A stretch of 64,000 bases of DNA from Alphaproteobacteria bacterium (GCA_018969425.1 JAGWYJ010000002.1:121996-185995), one strand, 5' to 3'. Positions 19,057 through 28,718 are shown, numbered from the stretch's first letter. Notes: generated by a model from the sequence alone, not told the origin. Numbers and translations are program-made.

Positions 19057-20382
19057 ATGGAACTGATCAGTCAGACGGCCGTCGAGGGTGTTCCCGGACC
19101 CGGCTATCCGGAAGCCTACCCGCGAGTGGGAGGGCTCGCGTTCAACGATGTTCTGACATTTGTCGCAGGGCAGCCTTATGAGGCTTTCAGTCGCCTACGG
19201 GCGACCTCACCAGTCTGTTGGCATCCGGAACCGAACGGGCTTCCCGGATTCTGGGTTGTGACCCGGCATGCCGATGTCATGCGCGTCAATGGCGATCCTC
19301 AGACCTTCTCATCGCAGAAGGGAGGAATTCTTATGAACACGCCGGCTCCAGGAACGGGTCATGTCCTGCTTGGCCGGGCCTCATTCGATACTATGATCAA
19401 TATGGACGCGCCTCACCACCTGCAGCTCCGCCGCGAACACATGCCGTTCTTCACTCCAGCCTACCTCAATCAGCTCAAGTCGAAGATCGCCCTCGAGGTA
19501 GAGAGACTTGTGTCCGCCATGGCTGGGAAGGGCGAGTGCGATCTCGTAGATGCTTTTTCATCCCGACTGCCGCTGTTCACTTTGTGCGAAATCCTTGGGG
19601 TTCCCGAAGCTGACCGGCCCCGTTTTCTAGAATGGATGCACTATCTCGAACTCGCGCAGAATCTCGCGGCGGATCAGGCCGTCCAGCAGGTGGCGCCATC
19701 CCTGGAGCTCATGCAGTTCGTATCGGACTTCAATACGAATGTAGCGGAGATGTTCGACTACGGGCGCTTCATGCTCCATAAAAGGAGGGCGGACCCTCAG
19801 AACGATCTTATGACCGCTATCGCTCGGGCCCAGGTCGACGGCCAATTTCTAAGCGATGAATATCTGGACGGATCCTGGCTGTTGATTGTCTTCGCTGGCA
19901 ACGACACCACTCGCAATACCCTCTCTGGCGCCATGAAGCTGCTCACGGAGTTTCCCGATCAGAAGGCGCTTCTCGCTTCACGTCCTGATCTGCTCCCGAA
20001 CGCCGCCAATGAGTTTATCCGAATGGTGAGCCCGGTGATCTACATGCGTCGCACGGCGCTTGCCGATGCTGAGGTGGCTGGTCAGAGGATCGCAGCAGGC
20101 GAGAAAGTGATCATGTACTATGGGGCCGCCAATCGTGACCCTGATGTGTTCGCGGATCCCGATCGGCTGGATATCGCTCGGGCCAATGCGGATAAGCATA
20201 TCGCGTTCGGATATGGTCCGCATGTCTGTCTCGGCAAGCGTGTGGCGCAGATCCAGCTGGAAGAGGCCTATCGGCAGCTTCTGGCTCGGTTCCCGGACAT
20301 CGAATGGAACGGCGATATCGATATCGCACCGAACAATTTCGTTCATGCGATCCGGCGCCTCGGCGTCCGCTTCTCGTCCTGA
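19057..20382 (+). CDS. Cytochrome P450 (bacterial class I)
   Basis: A haem monooxygenase of 441 residues. The I-helix oxygen-activation motif is FAGNDTTRNT, the K-helix ExxR is in NEFIRM, and the haem-Cys loop is FGYGPHVCLGKRVAQ. It resembles soluble terpene-, steroid- or fatty-acid-oxidising families such as CYP125/CYP142/CYP108; the exact family needs a database comparison. ATG 19057 is preferred over an in-frame start at 19009, which adds a polar leader overlapping the divergent lipoprotein's upstream region. No ferredoxin or ferredoxin reductase gene lies nearby, so electron partners are encoded elsewhere. Confidence 0.93.
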   Translation: MELISQTAVEGVPGPGYPEAYPRVGGLAFNDVLTFVAGQPYEAFSRLRATSPVCWHPEPNGLPGFWVVTRHADVMRVNGDPQTFSSQKGGILMNTPAPGTGHVLLGRASFDTMINMDAPHHLQLRREHMPFFTPAYLNQLKSKIALEVERLVSAMAGKGECDLVDAFSSRLPLFTLCEILGVPEADRPRFLEWMHYLELAQNLAADQAVQQVAPSLELMQFVSDFNTNVAEMFDYGRFMLHKRRADPQNDLMTAIARAQVDGQFLSDEYLDGSWLLIVFAGNDTTRNTLSGAMKLLTEFPDQKALLASRPDLLPNAANEFIRMVSPVIYMRRTALADAEVAGQRIAAGEKVIMYYGAANRDPDVFADPDRLDIARANADKHIAFGYGPHVCLGKRVAQIQLEEAYRQLLARFPDIEWNGDIDIAPNNFVHAIRRLGVRFSS

Positions 20383-20415
20383 TCTCGGCGACTTTGAAGT
20401 CCGTGGGCTCATGCC

Positions 20416-20445
20416 CCCTGTCTCAGTTTTAAGCCGGAGACAGGG
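20416..20445 (+). terminator. Hairpin after P450 gene
   Basis: A perfect 9-bp stem CCCTGTCTC / GAGACAGGG with a 12-nt loop starts 34 bp after the P450 stop. There is no T tract, so rho-independent termination is uncertain. Confidence 0.4.
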
Positions 20446-20569
20446 CGAGGCTTGCAGGCCTCCGGAGCGGCTCTGACACCGTGTTTAAGGCGTGGCCGTC
20501 CTCATGAAGGGCGGCGCGTCTGTTTTTCATCATCGCAGCGACTGGTGGACTTTCGGTCGGAAATTCCCC

Positions 20570-20597
20570 TTGACAGAGAATAACGCAATAATAATTT
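20570..20597 (+). promoter_or_regulatory. Sigma-70-like promoter for the ardC-like gene
   Basis: TTGACA (20570-20575) matches the -35 consensus. TAATTT (20592-20597) is a plausible -10 after 16 bp, within an unusually AT-rich 30-base stretch. It lies about 45 bp before the ardC-like ATG. Confidence 0.5.
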
Positions 20598-20639
20598 AGA
20601 CCCATCTAGTTTGTAGATGCACAAATGGAGGGGTGAGAT

Positions 20640-21578
20640 ATGGGTGACGGAAGTGCGTCTGTGCATGAGCAGATCACGGCTCAGATCGTTTCGGATCTGG
20701 AACAGGGCTGCATTCCCTGGGTTCAGCCATGGAGGGACAGTGGTCCCGGCTGGCCAGGCGGGCTGCCGAGAAACGCCGTCTCAGGTCGACCCTATTCCGG
20801 GGTCAACATACTCCTTCTGTGGGCCGAAACAGCGGACAGGAGGTATCAGTCCGGACGGTGGTTGACCTTCCGACAGGCGCTTTATCTCGGAGGCTGCGTT
20901 CGGAAGGGCGAAAAGGGAACACAGATCGTTTTTGCCGACACCCCAAATAGGGCGCCCCCTACAGACGAGGAGCAGGAGCAGGCGCCGCTTCCAGGTCCTC
21001 GAATTCTGCGCCGCTTTACTGTGTTTAATGTCGATCAGTGCGAGGGGCTTCCCGCATCGACAGCCGGGGATCGCCCGGCGCGTTGTTCAGAGGAGATCTT
21101 CATGCCCCGAGCGGACGCGCTGGTGGCGGCCTCTGGCGCCGACATCCGGGTGGGAGGCTCATTTGCGTTTTACGCTCCGGGCCCCGACTACATTCGCATA
21201 CCTCCCCCGGATGTTTTCTACGATCCCATCAACTGGCATAGAACGCGCCTCCATGAGCTCGCGCACTGGACCGGACATTCGTCTCGTCTTGCCCGCGATT
21301 TCACAGGGCGTTGGGCGAGCGAGGCTTACGCGCGGGAGGAGCTTGTGGCCGAACTATCCGCGGCGTTCTTATGCGCCGAGCTTGGGATTTCTCCGACTGT
21401 TCGACACGTGGATTACATCGGCGCATGGCTTCATGTTTTGAAGGGTGACAATCGGGCCGTCTTTCAGGCGGCTTCGCTCGCATCGCGCGCGGCAACCTAT
21501 CTCCTTGGGTTCGAGGCGAGCGGTGACTTGGGGCCAAGCACGATGAGGACTTCGCAGGCGCTCGGTCATGCCGCATGA
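20640..21578 (+). CDS. ArdC-like antirestriction protein (ssDNA-binding plus metallopeptidase domains)
   Basis: A 312-residue protein with the two-part ArdC architecture. The N-terminal domain (~1-125) carries VHEQITAQIVSDLEQG, IPWVQPW, RPYSGVNILLLW and RKGEKGTQIVFAD, the ssDNA-binding ArdC-N pattern. The C-terminal zincin-like domain has HELAH at 205-209 with WTGH, and a downstream Glu in REELVAEL as likely third zinc ligand. ArdC of conjugative plasmids protects incoming DNA from restriction. The ATG at 20640 follows GGAGGGG and a consensus-like promoter. It stands alone with no conjugation, phage or plasmid gene nearby, so it may be a domesticated or residual mobile-element cargo gene. Confidence 0.88.
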   Translation: MGDGSASVHEQITAQIVSDLEQGCIPWVQPWRDSGPGWPGGLPRNAVSGRPYSGVNILLLWAETADRRYQSGRWLTFRQALYLGGCVRKGEKGTQIVFADTPNRAPPTDEEQEQAPLPGPRILRRFTVFNVDQCEGLPASTAGDRPARCSEEIFMPRADALVAASGADIRVGGSFAFYAPGPDYIRIPPPDVFYDPINWHRTRLHELAHWTGHSSRLARDFTGRWASEAYAREELVAELSAAFLCAELGISPTVRHVDYIGAWLHVLKGDNRAVFQAASLASRAATYLLGFEASGDLGPSTMRTSQALGHAA

Positions 21579-21582
21579 CCCC

Positions 21583-23325
21583 TCAGTCAGGTTCGTCAGA
21601 GGCTTCCGGCGGAAGGAACGCGTCCCCGAATTGGTAGAAGTTGAAGGTTGCCCGGGGACTTTCGACAAGCGGGGGCGAGGCGTACTGCTTCGCCTCTTGC
21701 CACCAGAGCGCCTTCAGCTCTTCGAGTTTCGCGGGGTTCCCGCTAGCCAAATCAACAGATTCTGAGAAATCCGCGGGGACGTAGTGCAGCGTCCATCTGT
21801 CGGCGTCGAAAGAATCCCCGATTCTGTGCATCGCCACAGCTTTCCAGTCTCCGGCCGTGATAGATCTGTTGCCCCTGAGTTCGAAGTATTGAACGTTTCG
21901 CCCAGAGGGAGCCGCTCCCGAGGCGAATGTGGGTAGGATCGACCGCCCGGCCACGGGAATTTGGGGAACTTGGTTGACGACATCCGGAAACGAAACTCCG
22001 GCGGCCTCGGCAATGGTCGGAGCGAGGTCGATGACATCGACGAACTGGGATCTGACGGCTCCATTGTCATGGATCTTTTCAGGCCACGAAATGATCAGGG
22101 GTGCCCGCACGCCTCCTGCCTGTGGCCAGACTTTGTAGCGCTCGAAAGGTGTGGCTCCGACCATAGCCCAGGGGCGTGGATAGAGCGCCGAGGAACGCAC
22201 GCTGCCGAGGTCGTCAAGCTGTCGGTCCATCGCCTCGATGGTCATAGATCCGGTATAAGGATGCTCGAAGCGACCCGCCTGGCCGGCTTCTCCAGCCGCC
22301 CCGTTGTCGGACATCAGAATAATGAGCGTATTTTCATAATCCCCCGATTTCTTGAGATCATCGATCAAGCGTCCGATTTCCGCGTCGGCATGATCCAGAA
22401 ACCCCGCATAGACTTCCATAAAGCGTGCGAAGACCCGTCTCTCCATATCAGAGAGGTCCGCCCACCGACGGTCCCCAGGATTGGGAGCTGGCAAGCGCGT
22501 GGAAGCAGGGATGATCCCAAGCGCCCTCATACGCTCGAAGCGCTCGAGACGAACGGCATCCCAACCTTTGTCGTACACCGCTTCATAGCGATCTATAGAA
22601 GCCTCCGGCGCTTGAATTGGCGCGTGAGCGGCCCCGAGCGCGAGATAGAGAAAGTAGGGATTGTTGGGAGAGGCCCTCCGGTGAGATGCGAGCCAGGAGA
22701 TCGCATGGTCAATGAGGTCCGTCGTAAGATGGTATCCTGTCGCGGCGTCTCGCACCCCGAGGACGGCGTTATCGGACGCCAGAAGGGGACGGAACTGGTC
22801 CGTCCAGCCGCTTAAAAACCCATAATACCTGTCGAAGCCCCGCTGCAGGGGCCACGAATCGCGAGCTCCGTCTGGAGTTTGTTCGTATTCCGGAGCGAGA
22901 TGCCATTTCCCAATCGCATAGGTGCCGTAGCCGGACAATCTTAGCCGCTCTGCAATGGTTTGGATGTTGGTGGGCAGCTCCCCCTTCGTCTTGCTGGTGT
23001 CGCTCGCATCCGCGGCAGGAAGTCGCGATGGAAGCTCTCCCATCCGGATGGACTGAGCGTTGCGTCCCGTGAGGAGTGAGGCGCGGGTCGCAGAGCAGAT
23101 GGCTTTTGTGTCGAAGCGGTTGTAGCGGAGCCCGTCCGTCGCAAGGCTGTCTATCGCAGGCGTCCTGATCTCGGATCCGTAAGATCCCAGATCGGAGAAG
23201 CCGACGTCGTCCAGAATGATGATCACGACGTTAGGGCGGCCCGCATGGGGCCTTTCAGCTCCCGATGACGAGCAGGCCGTGAGTATCAGGAGCATGAATG
23301 TGGAGCTTATCGTCCGGAGGTTCAT
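21583..23325 (-). CDS. Type I sulfatase (arylsulfatase-like), lipoprotein
   Basis: Hydrolyses sulfate esters at the cell envelope; 580 residues. The signal peptide ends in a lipobox (LILTACSSS, Cys18). The metal-binding ILDDVG (Asp39/40) is followed by the sulfatase signature C-S-A-T-R at residues 77-81, whose Cys77 would be converted to formylglycine. Further calcium/sulfate positions are in TYAIGKWHL and MSDNGAAGE. ATG 23325 starts exactly at the signal peptide; the longer frame to 23349 adds eight residues. Its own formylglycine-generating enzyme is not in the window. It ends 4 bp from the stop of the convergent ardC-like gene. Confidence 0.92.
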   Translation of the reverse strand: MNLRTISSTFMLLILTACSSSGAERPHAGRPNVVIIILDDVGFSDLGSYGSEIRTPAIDSLATDGLRYNRFDTKAICSATRASLLTGRNAQSIRMGELPSRLPAADASDTSKTKGELPTNIQTIAERLRLSGYGTYAIGKWHLAPEYEQTPDGARDSWPLQRGFDRYYGFLSGWTDQFRPLLASDNAVLGVRDAATGYHLTTDLIDHAISWLASHRRASPNNPYFLYLALGAAHAPIQAPEASIDRYEAVYDKGWDAVRLERFERMRALGIIPASTRLPAPNPGDRRWADLSDMERRVFARFMEVYAGFLDHADAEIGRLIDDLKKSGDYENTLIILMSDNGAAGEAGQAGRFEHPYTGSMTIEAMDRQLDDLGSVRSSALYPRPWAMVGATPFERYKVWPQAGGVRAPLIISWPEKIHDNGAVRSQFVDVIDLAPTIAEAAGVSFPDVVNQVPQIPVAGRSILPTFASGAAPSGRNVQYFELRGNRSITAGDWKAVAMHRIGDSFDADRWTLHYVPADFSESVDLASGNPAKLEELKALWWQEAKQYASPPLVESPRATFNFYQFGDAFLPPEASDEPD

Positions 23326-23503
23326 CCTACGTGCTCCTGCAGGTCGCACTGTGTCGCGGGAAGTAATGTTGCATGCGACCGATCTTAGTTACAACTTGTC
23401 CTCGCGGCGCCTTCCTCATCGGGGGCAGGAAAAAAAGCGGTTCGCATTCTCCTCGATAGGGTCTAAGAGCCCGCGCGAATGGTTCGGATACAAGGATATG
23501 CAA

Positions 23504-24139
23504 ATGGATCTTCTCGAGCGTTTGAACTGGCGATATGCGGCCAAGAAGATGGACCCTGCTCGGCCAGCCTCTGAAGAAGGCGTCCAGCGCATCGTCGAAG
23601 CGGTCCGACTGGCCCCGACGTCGAGCGGTCTTCAGCCATTCGATCTTATCGTCGTTCGTAATGCTGAGCTTCGAGAGAAGATGAAGCCCATTGCATTTGG
23701 GCAGGGGCAGATCACTGACGGTTCCCATGTTCTCGTTTTCGCAGCGTGGGACGATTACACGCCTGAGCGCATCAATATGATGTTCGACCTGACGAATGAG
23801 CAGCGTGGGATGAGGAATGAGGGCTGGGAGAATTATCGAAATTTCTTGTTGAACGCCTATCCGCCTCGCGGCGCGGAAGCTAATTTTCAGCATGCGGCTC
23901 GTCAGGCCTACATAGGGCTGGGCGTGGCCCTGGTGGCTGCTGCGGCGGAGGGAATCGATAGCACGCCGATGGAGGGTTTTGACCCTGCCAGCCTAGACGA
24001 GCTTTTGGGCCTGAAGGCGCGTGGTCTGCGGAGCGTCGCTCTTTTAGCGCTCGGCCATCGCGAGGCCGACAAGGATTGGCTGGTGGGGCTAAAGAAGGTC
24101 CGTCGACCGGCTTCTGATTTCGTCATCTCATTTGACTGA
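23504..24139 (+). CDS. Nitroreductase-family NAD(P)H-dependent flavoenzyme
   Basis: An FMN-dependent reductase of nitroaromatics, quinones or related compounds (NfsB-like), 211 residues. The N-terminus MDLLERLNWRYAAKKMDP contains the FMN-binding WRYAAKK segment, followed by LAPTSSGLQPF, and the C-terminal GHREADKDW. ATG 23504 is favoured because AAGG lies eight bases upstream; ATG 23498 is two codons earlier but too near that site. It is divergent from the sulfatase. A strong inverted repeat ~200 bp downstream (24346-24376) probably ends its transcript. Confidence 0.9.
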   Translation: MDLLERLNWRYAAKKMDPARPASEEGVQRIVEAVRLAPTSSGLQPFDLIVVRNAELREKMKPIAFGQGQITDGSHVLVFAAWDDYTPERINMMFDLTNEQRGMRNEGWENYRNFLLNAYPPRGAEANFQHAARQAYIGLGVALVAAAAEGIDSTPMEGFDPASLDELLGLKARGLRSVALLALGHREADKDWLVGLKKVRRPASDFVISFD

Positions 24140-24547
24140 CGATTAAGTTCGCCTGGTCGTAAGGCCGCAGCGGTGATTATTCCGCAGGAGTACCAAGCCG
24201 TCCGCAAGTGCGTCGGGTGAGCCCTCTGGAGACCGCGACCGCATTTCATGTCTTTCTTATGCGGCGGTAAGAAGCTCAGGACATTTCGCGCGTGGGCCAC
24301 CCTAGACTGACGATAAGTGAGGCGGGAGGCGGCTTGTCTGTCGCAATAAGACGAGGGGCGAGGTCCCTCGTCTTATAAACCGCCATATTGACGAACAGCC
24401 AAGTCTATCGGCGCACCATGGCTGCTTGGCAGCTCAGTCCATGCGATCCTGCTGTATGACGAGGGTCCTCGGCCACGGACACCGTAAAATACCCTGCAAG
24501 AGGTATGCGGATAGCGCATTCCCGTGAAAACCGCCGCTTGAAGCGAA
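24140..24547. other. Gap between nitroreductase and tRNA-Thr
   Basis: No protein gene is seen in this 408 bp. It contains the strong inverted repeat at 24346-24376 and otherwise unassigned sequence. Confidence 0.5.
24346..24376. terminator. 12-bp perfect inverted repeat, likely bidirectional terminator
   Basis: ATAAGACGAGGG pairs perfectly with CCCTCGTCTTAT around a 7-nt loop. It lies downstream of both the nitroreductase (plus) and tRNA-Thr (minus), so it could end either transcript. T-tracts are weak on both sides. Confidence 0.55.
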
Positions 24548-24623
24548 TGGTGCCGCCTAGGTGACTTGAACACCTGACCCTCGCATTACGAATGCGATGC
24601 TCTACCAGCTGAGCTAAGGCGGC
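24548..24623 (-). tRNA. tRNA-Thr (CGT anticodon)
   Basis: On the minus strand a full cloverleaf is visible: acceptor GCCGCCT/AGGCGGC, D-loop AGCTCAGCTGGTAGAGC, anticodon arm TCGCA-TTCGTAA-TGCGA with anticodon CGT (reads ACG), and T-arm with GTTCAAGTC. The CCA end is encoded (24548-24550). Length is 76 nt. Confidence 0.97.
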
Positions 24624-24787
24624 CTGCGAAACCCGATCGCAAGGCCGCCGCTATAACCCGATGACCCCGGGTGTGGCAAGTTCATGCTGGCGTTGATCGC
24701 GCAAACGCCACGCGGGCGCCTTCCGATCGGTATCAAGAGACGAGAATACCTGAAAAGAAGCCGGACCGACCCGGGTGGGAACAGTCT

Positions 24788-24816
24788 CCTCCGGCCGGAC
24801 ACCGTCTGGCCGGAGG
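24788..24816 (-). terminator. Hairpin downstream of methyltransferase-like lipoprotein gene
   Basis: A 9-bp perfect stem CCTCCGGCC / GGCCGGAGG with an 11-nt loop begins 10 bp beyond the stop of the minus-strand gene. No T tract follows, so it is a candidate only. Confidence 0.4.
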
Positions 24817-24825
24817 CTTCATACA

Positions 24826-25665
24826 TCAGGCCGGTTTGCGGAAGCGAAGCGTATGGCGGTCGCTCTCCCCAATCGCCTTGTACTTGGCGGCGTCGAACCC
24901 CTCCGGCGTTACGCCGCCCCGGGGGGCGGTCCAGGAATTGGGGGGAAGGGTCCAGACCCCGAACGGATGATCCTTGGTATCCTTGGGATTAGCGTTGACA
25001 TCTGATTCCGCCTCGAGCACGAGGCCGGCCTTCGCCGCTGCCGCCACAATGGTCGCCTTTGAGACATACCCGTCGCTGGCCGAGCGGCCGTTGGCTACGG
25101 TCTCTGGCCGTGGATCGGCCCGATGCTCTTCCACGCCGAGGACGCCGCCAGGCTTTAGGGCCGCAGCAAAATCGGCCATCGCCTTGTCAAGAAACCCAGG
25201 CTGCCACATCCAATTATGAACGTTCCGGAATGTTAGGACCATATCTGCAGAGCCGGCGGGGGCCAGAGGACCCGAGTCGCGGCCGAAGGGCACATAGGTC
25301 TGCGGACCCCAGACATTCTGGTCGGCTACGGCTTCAACCGCCTTTCCGGTACCAATGTATTTGCCTCCAGTAGCCTTCAGGTAGGGGGCCAGGATTTCAG
25401 GATAATAACTGCTCGGAGCGATCTCGATGACGGTCATTCCGGGCTTGAGCCCAAAGAAGGTTAGAGTTTCCGCGGGATGGCGATGAACGTCGCGAACCGT
25501 GTTGGCTGGCGACCGCGCCGGGTTGGCCACGGCCGACTTTAGTTCGGCAGAAACTGAGCCTGAGGCGGTTGCTTGCGAGGAAGCGGAACCGGCTGCGCCA
25601 GGCTCCTGCGATGTGGAGCAGGCAGTCGCAAGGGCAAGCGCCACAACGGTCACGGCGAGTTTCAT
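24826..25665 (-). CDS. Exported methyltransferase-like lipoprotein (COG4798-type), paralogue 1
   Basis: A class I methyltransferase-fold protein of 279 residues with a lipoprotein signal MKLAVTVVALALATAC (Cys16). Conserved family pieces are HPAETLTFFGLKPGMTVIEI, SADMVLTFRNVHNWM, LKPGGVLGVEEHR, VNANPKDTKDHPFGVW and a C-terminal IGESDRHTLRF. The SAM motif I position reads IEIAPSSYY, lacking the usual glycines. Its paralogue at 55118-56038 keeps glycines (ELYPGGGWY). SAM is not known to be available in the periplasm, so the role of an exported copy is unclear. ATG 25665 is chosen at the signal peptide. Confidence 0.85.
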   Translation of the reverse strand: MKLAVTVVALALATACSTSQEPGAAGSASSQATASGSVSAELKSAVANPARSPANTVRDVHRHPAETLTFFGLKPGMTVIEIAPSSYYPEILAPYLKATGGKYIGTGKAVEAVADQNVWGPQTYVPFGRDSGPLAPAGSADMVLTFRNVHNWMWQPGFLDKAMADFAAALKPGGVLGVEEHRADPRPETVANGRSASDGYVSKATIVAAAAKAGLVLEAESDVNANPKDTKDHPFGVWTLPPNSWTAPRGGVTPEGFDAAKYKAIGESDRHTLRFRKPA

Positions 25666-25825
25666 TTTCACGGGAATAATCTCCTTTGGCCGCAAAGTCT
25701 GGACGTCCCGACCCTACAGTCGGCTCGCCTCTTCGCAAGTGTGCGGTAGGACACAACCGCGACAACAGCGGGAAACGGAGTCGTTTCCGCAAGAAGGCGG
25801 CCAAAAATCCCACAGGTTTGGCGGT

Positions 25826-26542
25826 CTATGAGATTTCTGGTCCTCGTGTGAGCAGGTTCGTGAGTGCGTCAATAAGGCTGGTCTCATTGGGCGACGAGGC
25901 GCACGCAATCTCCTGGGCTTGATCTTTCAGCGGGGCGGCTGCAGCAGCTGAGATTGCTGCGATACGAACCGGCGCGACGGGGCCCGGCCGCTTCAGAAAC
26001 TCCGCAAGAATGGCGGCGGCGCGCGGCGAGTGGATCATAATCGCGTCCAGAGGGTCACTCCCGTCTATGTGCCGCTGAAGGATTGGGCCTGGACGGGAGA
26101 GCGGAGCAGCCTTGTACAGCGCACGGAAAAAACATGTCCGCCCTGCGGCGCTGAGTTGTCCGCACAGATCTCCCCGGCTTTCCTCGTTTCCAGCATGAAG
26201 GATACGAGAGTCTTTCGGAAGTTCGGCCTGGATTCGATCGAACAGGTCGCTTGCCCCTCCGTCAGCGGAGACGACGTTGAGGAACCCCATAGCCCGGGCC
26301 TCATCGGCGGTGCGTTTGCCTACGCAGAAGGTTGGCTTGTCTCGGACCGCAGAGAGTGCGCAAAACATCCGAACGCCATTGAGGCTGGTGAAAGCGAGGG
26401 CGTCGAATTCGGGCAGGCGGGCTGGGATCGGTTCCAGGGAAAAGATCGGCTCACAAAGAGGCGTGAGGCCTATATCCCGGAGTCTTCGTTCGCTCTCGGC
26501 CGCACCCGGCTGTGAGCGGATGATGAGCACGCGGCCCGTCAT
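25826..26542 (-). CDS. hemD: Uroporphyrinogen-III synthase
   Basis: Cyclises hydroxymethylbilane to uroporphyrinogen III in tetrapyrrole biosynthesis. It is 238 residues, with the loosely conserved two-domain HemD pattern: N-terminal GRVLIIRSQPGAAES, FDALAFTSLNGVRMF, CVGKRTADEARAMG and C-terminal DAIMIHSPRAAAIL followed by a late AISAAAAAPL. It overlaps the hemC stop by four bases on the same strand, so translation is coupled and the hemC-hemD order is standard. Sequence identity in this family is low, but context makes the call firm. Confidence 0.93.
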   Translation of the reverse strand: MTGRVLIIRSQPGAAESERRLRDIGLTPLCEPIFSLEPIPARLPEFDALAFTSLNGVRMFCALSAVRDKPTFCVGKRTADEARAMGFLNVVSADGGASDLFDRIQAELPKDSRILHAGNEESRGDLCGQLSAAGRTCFFRALYKAAPLSRPGPILQRHIDGSDPLDAIMIHSPRAAAILAEFLKRPGPVAPVRIAAISAAAAAPLKDQAQEIACASSPNETSLIDALTNLLTRGPEIS

Positions 26543-27522
26543 TTGCGTTCTGGGATTTCAGTCCCGAGGTCGGCGGCGCGATGCGACGCTACATCCTCCG
26601 CGAGGAACAGGCCAAGTTCCTGAGCGTCTCGTTCGCTGGGATAGCGCGCAAGCGCTCCCTCTGCCCGCCACTTTCGGGAGCCGTCGTCGGCAAGCACTTC
26701 GCCCCACATCTCGGCCCCTTCAGGCGTTAACCGGAAGTGTGCGGCGATTGGAGTTCTGCAGGAGCCGTCGAGGCGGCGAAGGAAGGCTCTTTCGGCGACA
26801 GCGGCGAGGCGCGCTTCGCGATCATCAGTCGCGGCGCAGGCCGCCTTCAGCCAATCCGGCGCGTCCACATGGAGGGTGACGCCGATGATGCCCTGCCCAC
26901 CGGCAGGAAGGAGCTCTTCGATCGGGAGGATGGCCCCGGCGGCGTCGATCATGCCTAGGCGCCTGAGACCGGCGGCGGCGAGCAGGGTGGCCTGAGCCTC
27001 GCCTTCGGCAAGCTTTCTCAGGCGGGTCTGCACATTGCCGCGGAACATCACGACCTTGAGATCAGGTCTCAGCGCGAGAAGCTGTGACCGACGGCGAAGG
27101 CTTGAGGATCCCACGACTGCCCCCTTCGGCAGCTCCTGAATGGACCGGTAGGGACCAATGAGACAGTCGCGGGGGTCTTCGCGCGGAAGATAGGCAGCCA
27201 GGAAAAGATGCCGGGGAAGGCTTACGGTCATGTCCTTCAGCGAGTGGACGGCGATGTCGATTTCCCCAGCCTTCTGCGCTCTGTCGAGTTCCTTGGTGAA
27301 AAGGCCTTTGCCGCCGGCATCCTGAAGGGGCCGGTCGAGAATCTTGTCTCCGGTCGTCGTATAGGGACGGACAGTGTATCGGATCCGCTCCCCAGCCATG
27401 GCCCTTAGTCGTTGAGCGAACATCTCCGCCTGGGCCAGCGCCAGGGGCGATCCGCGCGCGCCAATGCGGAGCTCGGGCGGGGACCGCTCGGCCTTTTTCG
27501 AGGCGCGCCTAGACCGTTCCAT
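26539..27522 (-). CDS. hemC: Hydroxymethylbilane synthase (porphobilinogen deaminase)
   Basis: Polymerises four porphobilinogens into hydroxymethylbilane. It is 327 residues from ATG 27522; a start at 27606 would overlap the tsaD promoter region. Signatures are [44 protein letters not shown], and the dipyrromethane-cofactor Cys in [12 protein letters not shown]. It overlaps hemD by four bases and is divergent from tsaD with 95 bp between, a conserved alphaproteobacterial arrangement. Confidence 0.96.
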   Translation of the reverse strand: MERSRRASKKAERSPPELRIGARGSPLALAQAEMFAQRLRAMAGERIRYTVRPYTTTGDKILDRPLQDAGGKGLFTKELDRAQKAGEIDIAVHSLKDMTVSLPRHLFLAAYLPREDPRDCLIGPYRSIQELPKGAVVGSSSLRRRSQLLALRPDLKVVMFRGNVQTRLRKLAEGEAQATLLAAAGLRRLGMIDAAGAILPIEELLPAGGQGIIGVTLHVDAPDWLKAACAATDDREARLAAVAERAFLRRLDGSCRTPIAAHFRLTPEGAEMWGEVLADDGSRKWRAEGALARYPSERDAQELGLFLAEDVASHRAADLGTEIPERK

Positions 27523-27617
27523 GCCTCCGGACTCCGTATTCCGCCTTCCCTGGGCGAGCGCGCTCGGCCGGTGACGGCTTGGCCGAGGGGAGCGAGCGGC
27601 GTACAAGCGCCGCTGTC

Positions 27618-28700
27618 ATGATGCAAGAGACCCTCACGGTTCTGGGAATTGAGACCAGCTGCGATGAGACCGCTGCTGCGGTCGTCCGTCTTGCAGACGG
27701 TCATTGCTCCGTTCTGGCCGATCGCATCGCAAGCCAGACTGAGGAGCATGCGGCTTATGGGGGGGTTGTGCCCGAAATCGCCGCCCGGGCGCACGTGGAG
27801 CGGCTGGACGGTCTTATCTCCGCAGCCCTGAAGGATGCTGGAGTCGGCTGGGATGGCCTTTCAGGGGTGGCGGCGACAGCAGGGCCTGGCCTGATCGGCG
27901 GGGTTATGGTCGGGTTGTCGATGGCCAAAGGGATTTGTCTGGCCAGGGGACTGCCCCTTATCGCAGTTAACCACCTTGAAGGTCACGCCCTGTCGGTTCG
28001 CCTTTCAGGGGGTGTTTCTTTCCCATTTCTTCTGCTTCTCGTGTCGGGCGGGCATTGCCAGTTCATAGCTGTGAACGGGCTCGGAGAGTATGAACGGCTC
28101 GGGACAACCATAGACGATGCAGTCGGCGAGGCGTTCGACAAAACAGCCAAGCTGTTAGGCCTTCCGGGGCCCGGCGGGCCTGCCGTAGAAAATGAAGCCC
28201 GAAGGGGCGACGCTTTGGCCGTGGCCCTGCCGCGGCCTTTATTGGACCGAGACGATCTCGATATGTCGTTCTCGGGTCTCAAGACGGCTGTCAGACGGGC
28301 AGCTGAGGCAGCGATCCTTACGTCAGAACGACGAGCGGATATTTGCGCATCCTTCCAACAGGCGGTGACTGATGTTCTGGGTGTCAAGGCTGCGAAAGCG
28401 ATGGCGATCTTCGCGAGCGGGCGCACAGGTCCTATGACGCTCGTGGTGGCTGGCGGTGTGGCGGCCAATCAGACCCTTCGCGCCCGATTGGAAGCCGAGG
28501 CGTTCCGTGCGGGCTTTAGCTTTTTGGCGCCGCCGATGCGTTGGTGCACGGACAATGCCGCCATGATAGCTCTCGCAGGAGCCGAGCGTCTTCGGATCGG
28601 TCTAAGTGACCCGCTGACCGTGGCTGCACGCCCGCGATGGCCTCTGGATTTGCGGTCCGCTCCCGCTTTCGGCGGAGGGCGCAAAGGCGCGAAGGCCTGA
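27618..28700 (+). CDS. tsaD: tRNA N6-adenosine threonylcarbamoyltransferase
   Basis: Transfers the threonylcarbamoyl group to A37 of ANN-decoding tRNAs together with TsaB and TsaE. It is 360 residues. N-terminal [14 protein letters not shown] and the metal-binding HVERL and HLEGHALS segments of the ASKHA fold are present, with GPGGPAVE and C-terminal [15 protein letters not shown]. Two adjacent ATGs (27618, 27621) are equally possible starts. In many relatives gpsA follows; here the next gene is on the opposite strand. Confidence 0.97.
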   Translation: MMQETLTVLGIETSCDETAAAVVRLADGHCSVLADRIASQTEEHAAYGGVVPEIAARAHVERLDGLISAALKDAGVGWDGLSGVAATAGPGLIGGVMVGLSMAKGICLARGLPLIAVNHLEGHALSVRLSGGVSFPFLLLLVSGGHCQFIAVNGLGEYERLGTTIDDAVGEAFDKTAKLLGLPGPGGPAVENEARRGDALAVALPRPLLDRDDLDMSFSGLKTAVRRAAEAAILTSERRADICASFQQAVTDVLGVKAAKAMAIFASGRTGPMTLVVAGGVAANQTLRARLEAEAFRAGFSFLAPPMRWCTDNAAMIALAGAERLRIGLSDPLTVAARPRWPLDLRSAPAFGGGRKGAKA

Positions 28701-28718
28701 GGCCTGGCGAGCCCAAAT

